Source: SMWD01 sp002729875 | GTDB taxonomy: Bacteria > Pseudomonadota > Gammaproteobacteria > Steroidobacterales > GCA-2729495 | DNA: 64,000 bases | Reading direction: 5' to 3' | Assembly: GCA_036010905.1 (NCBI GenBank) | Contig: DASCMH010000036.1 | Location: 33,475-97,474, forward strand | Shown here: positions 62,244-64,000 of the stretch, in pieces | Layout of the letters: each line of letters opens with the position of its first letter | Numbering within the stretch: position 1 is the stretch's first letter | Position numbers and translations under genes: made by a program | The notes under the pieces: generated by a model | The model's input: the letters and a program-made list of their open reading frames with translations, nothing else | What the model was told of the DNA's origin: nothing | The model's database searches: none

Positions 62244-63076
62244 ACCCTGAGCAGGCACTTGCAGGGATCGAGTCGCTGGCCGATGCGCGGGTGGTTGGCA
62301 CACTAAACCGTGGGCCGGTAAGTGACAGTTACCTTATCGAGCACAATAAAGGGCAATTCGTATTGCGCCTCGATAACGAAGTTGCTGTACCGCTCGGGCT
62401 GGATCGCAAGGCCGAAGCAGAAGTGCTGGCGGTTGTCGGCAGGCATCAGCTGGGCCCTGAATTGAGGTATGCCGATCCACCGCAGGGCATCCAGGTGACG
62501 CGCTATATCGAGGGACGGGTATGGACAGAAAGCGACCTGCATGATGAAGAATGCATTACAAGGCTTGCCGAACTATTGCGGCAACTGCATGCTCTGGAGA
62601 CGCACGGGCAACCCCTGCAACTGCTGGACAAGGTTGATCATTACGCGCGGATTATCGGCACGGCGGAAGGACGTGAACTGGCTGAAGAAACACGGCAATT
62701 ATCGGGCAGGCTCAATCAGCAGCCGGTATCTCATTGCCTGTGCCATAACGATGCACATTGTGCGAATCTCATTGACGGGCAAGCACTGATATTGATCGAC
62801 TGGGAATATGCCGGCATCGGTGAGCCAATGTTCGAACTGGCCGTCATCGCCGAACATCATCAGTTTAACCACCAGCAGACCGACACTTTGCTCGATGCCT
62901 ATTTCGGCACAGTGCGTGAAGAGCATATGCAGCGGTTATCCGGCTACCGGTTGCTTTACCTGCATCTGCTGGTGTTATGGCTGACCTCGGTTGAACAGTT
63001 GGGTGAGCCAGGTGCTGAACTGCGGGTACTGCTGCAGCAGGCCCGGCATCGTTTGCAGGCAGCCGCAACCGGCTGA
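62240..63076 (+). CDS. Aminoglycoside-phosphotransferase-fold kinase, probable thiamine kinase
   Basis: The 278-residue product of the choline/aminoglycoside kinase superfamily shows the catalytic loop CLCHNDAHCANLI and the Mg-binding LILIDWEYAGIGEPMFELA, with the N-lobe strand LIEHNKGQFVLRLDNE. E. coli ThiK (thiamine kinase) belongs to this superfamily. Following the PnuT-type gene with an overlapping start, it is the likely trap that phosphorylates imported thiamine. Choline or a sugar kinase remains possible. Confidence 0.85.
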   Translation: MNPEQALAGIESLADARVVGTLNRGPVSDSYLIEHNKGQFVLRLDNEVAVPLGLDRKAEAEVLAVVGRHQLGPELRYADPPQGIQVTRYIEGRVWTESDLHDEECITRLAELLRQLHALETHGQPLQLLDKVDHYARIIGTAEGRELAEETRQLSGRLNQQPVSHCLCHNDAHCANLIDGQALILIDWEYAGIGEPMFELAVIAEHHQFNHQQTDTLLDAYFGTVREEHMQRLSGYRLLYLHLLVLWLTSVEQLGEPGAELRVLLQQARHRLQAAATG

Positions 63077-63282
63077 CCGCGATCAGGCAACCACAACAAG
63101 CATCCGGGAACATCGTGTCCTTAAGCCCTGGTGGCTTAGCCGGATAGCGTGTTCGCTTCTGTGGCGGTTGATCAATGCGCTGCAAGGTGTTGTCGGGGAA
63201 GGGCGGTTCCCTCTTTCAATTATGAGCATTTGCTGGTATCTAAAGGCATTAAAACCACCGCATTTAAACCGGATTTATAGTT

Positions 63283-63786
63283 ATGAGAATTTTCATCTCA
63301 ATTCTAACCGTCAGTGTCTTGTTTTTAGCCGGGTGCAGCTCCCCTGAAGTCGTTAAGCTATCTCCCGACACGTATATGATTTATGACGTAGACAAGGGGG
63401 GTATGTTTGGGAACGCAGCGAATATGCAAGCAAAGGTGATTGCGACGGCAAATAAATTTGCCGAGTCTCAGGGAAGGGTTGCCATCCCGGTTTCCTCTAA
63501 CTCGACCCCGATGTCAGAGCGCCAGAACGCAACGTTTCAGTATCAATTCAGAGTGGTTGATAAAGATGATCCTGAGTACGCCAGGGTGTCCCTTGTGCCA
63601 CGAGCGGACTTAACGACGGATGAGGACATTGATATTGACATCGATCTAGATGATGAAATGAACTCAGGAAAAGAAAAGGATACAGATATCTATAACGAGT
63701 TGATCAAACTTGAAGACCTGAGGCAGCGCGGCATTCTTACAGATGCAGAATTCCAGACCCAGAAAGAGAAAGTACTCAATGAGTAG
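63283..63786 (+). CDS. SHOCT-domain lipoprotein, unknown
   Basis: The 167-residue protein has a lipoprotein signal with LAGC (Cys18). The middle (TYMIYDVDKGGMFGNAANMQAKVIA) resembles a common small-lipoprotein domain of unknown role, and an acidic repeat DIDIDIDLDDE lies near residue 125. The end, YNELIKLEDLRQRGILTDAEFQTQKEKVL, is a SHOCT domain. A 206-base gap after the thiamine operon precedes it; I see no gene there. The IS3-type element begins 10 bases after its stop. Confidence 0.8.
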   Translation: MRIFISILTVSVLFLAGCSSPEVVKLSPDTYMIYDVDKGGMFGNAANMQAKVIATANKFAESQGRVAIPVSSNSTPMSERQNATFQYQFRVVDKDDPEYARVSLVPRADLTTDEDIDIDIDLDDEMNSGKEKDTDIYNELIKLEDLRQRGILTDAEFQTQKEKVLNE

Positions 63787-63795
63787 AGCAGGGGG

Positions 63796-64000
63796 TGTAA
63801 ACCTCCCCAGATTAGTCCCAGGCCAAATTAGAGTTTCCGGACTGGTTATTGGCCTGCAGATACTCCACAGGCGTCATGTCATTCAGTGAGTCGTGTGGTC
63901 GTTCATTGTTGTATCGATCCCTCCAGTCGTCGGTCATCTGTCTGACTTCAGTGAGTGTGCGAAACAGGTACAGATCCAGGAGTTCGTCCCTGTAGGTTCG
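63796..64000 (-). mobile_element. IS3-family insertion sequence, 3' end, cut by window edge
   Basis: The element likely ends at the TG at 63796 (TGTAAACCTCCCCAG follows, a plausible terminal inverted repeat for this family). It carries the C-terminal part of an integrase-core transposase on the minus strand. The other end, the direct repeats and the first reading frame lie outside the window. Confidence 0.75.
63812..64000 (-). CDS. IS3-family transposase, C-terminal fragment
   Basis: Read on the minus strand, 62 residues to a TAA at 63812 include DELLDLYLFRTLTEVRQM, YNNERPHDSLNDMTPVEYL and the end SNLAWD. The ERPHDSL motif, holding the last catalytic-region residues of the DDE integrase core, is diagnostic of IS3-group OrfB. 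The upstream part is beyond the window edge, so whether the transposase is intact is unknown. Positions agree with the inverted repeat described for the element. Confidence 0.92.
   Translation of the reverse strand, partial: RTYRDELLDLYLFRTLTEVRQMTDDWRDRYNNERPHDSLNDMTPVEYLQANNQSGNSNLAWD

Noticed and set aside
1..64000. CRISPR arrays, tRNA and rRNA genes
   Set aside because: I found no regularly spaced repeats, no cloverleaf with a TTCGA-type arm, and no rRNA-like sequence by reading; a covariance-model scan could still reveal a tRNA that I missed.

Overview
The window is a contiguous piece of a Gram-negative, gammaproteobacterial chromosome of moderate GC content. The evidence is a nearly unbroken set of envelope and housekeeping genes in Pseudomonas-like order: rlmD, nagZ, csiV-mfd, lolC-lolE-lolD, DUF2062-comEC-exbB-exbD, lpxK-kdsB-ptp, rne/rluC, yceD-rpmF-plsX-fabH, clpS-clpA/infA/aat, trxB/ftsK-lolA-rarA-serS. 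The genus cannot be fixed from the sequence. I see no rRNA, tRNA or CRISPR array.

Layout. 1-5.1 kb: rlmD (5' end outside the window), nagZ, a purine phosphoribosyltransferase, an internally deleted relic of the methylthioinosine phosphorylase gene, and a PAS protein with a degenerate GGDEF domain; csiV and mfd follow on the minus strand. 8.7-12.4 kb: a small exported protein and the lipoprotein sorting transporter LolCDE. 12.4-20.6 kb: DUF2062 protein, ComEC, ExbBD, MsbA, LpxK, KdsB and a tyrosine phosphatase, mostly overlapping reading frames that join lipid A export, lipid A phosphorylation and KDO activation. 20.6-25.1 kb: RNase E with a structured leader, RluC and Maf. 25.1-31.1 kb: yceD-rpmF-plsX-fabH, then a DASS-type carboxylate transporter and an L,D-transpeptidase that converges on a long Braun-type lipoprotein across a shared terminator. 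31.3-38.3 kb: lexA with two SOS boxes, a small acidic protein, and type II secretion genes gspC-D-E-F. 38.6-53.9 kb: N-end-rule degradation (clpS, clpA, aat), infA, trxB, ftsK, lolA, rarA, serS, a prolyl-oligopeptidase-like lipoprotein and a Bax-inhibitor-1 family protein.

54.2-64 kb is the most accessory part. An AT-rich leader precedes a short-chain dehydrogenase with an apparent Sec signal peptide, a Tat-exported DUF1838 protein and an overlapping O-methyltransferase-family gene; I know of no described pathway for this trio. After a degenerate membrane-anchored histidine phosphatase, YjbQ and a DksA/TraR-type zinc finger protein comes a TPP riboswitch driving a thiamine acquisition operon: TonB-dependent receptor, YkoF-like thiamine-binding protein, PnuC/PnuT-type permease and thiamine-kinase-like phosphotransferase. 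Together these would carry thiamine across the outer membrane, across the inner membrane and trap it by phosphorylation. The window ends with a SHOCT lipoprotein and the 3' end of an IS3-family transposase.
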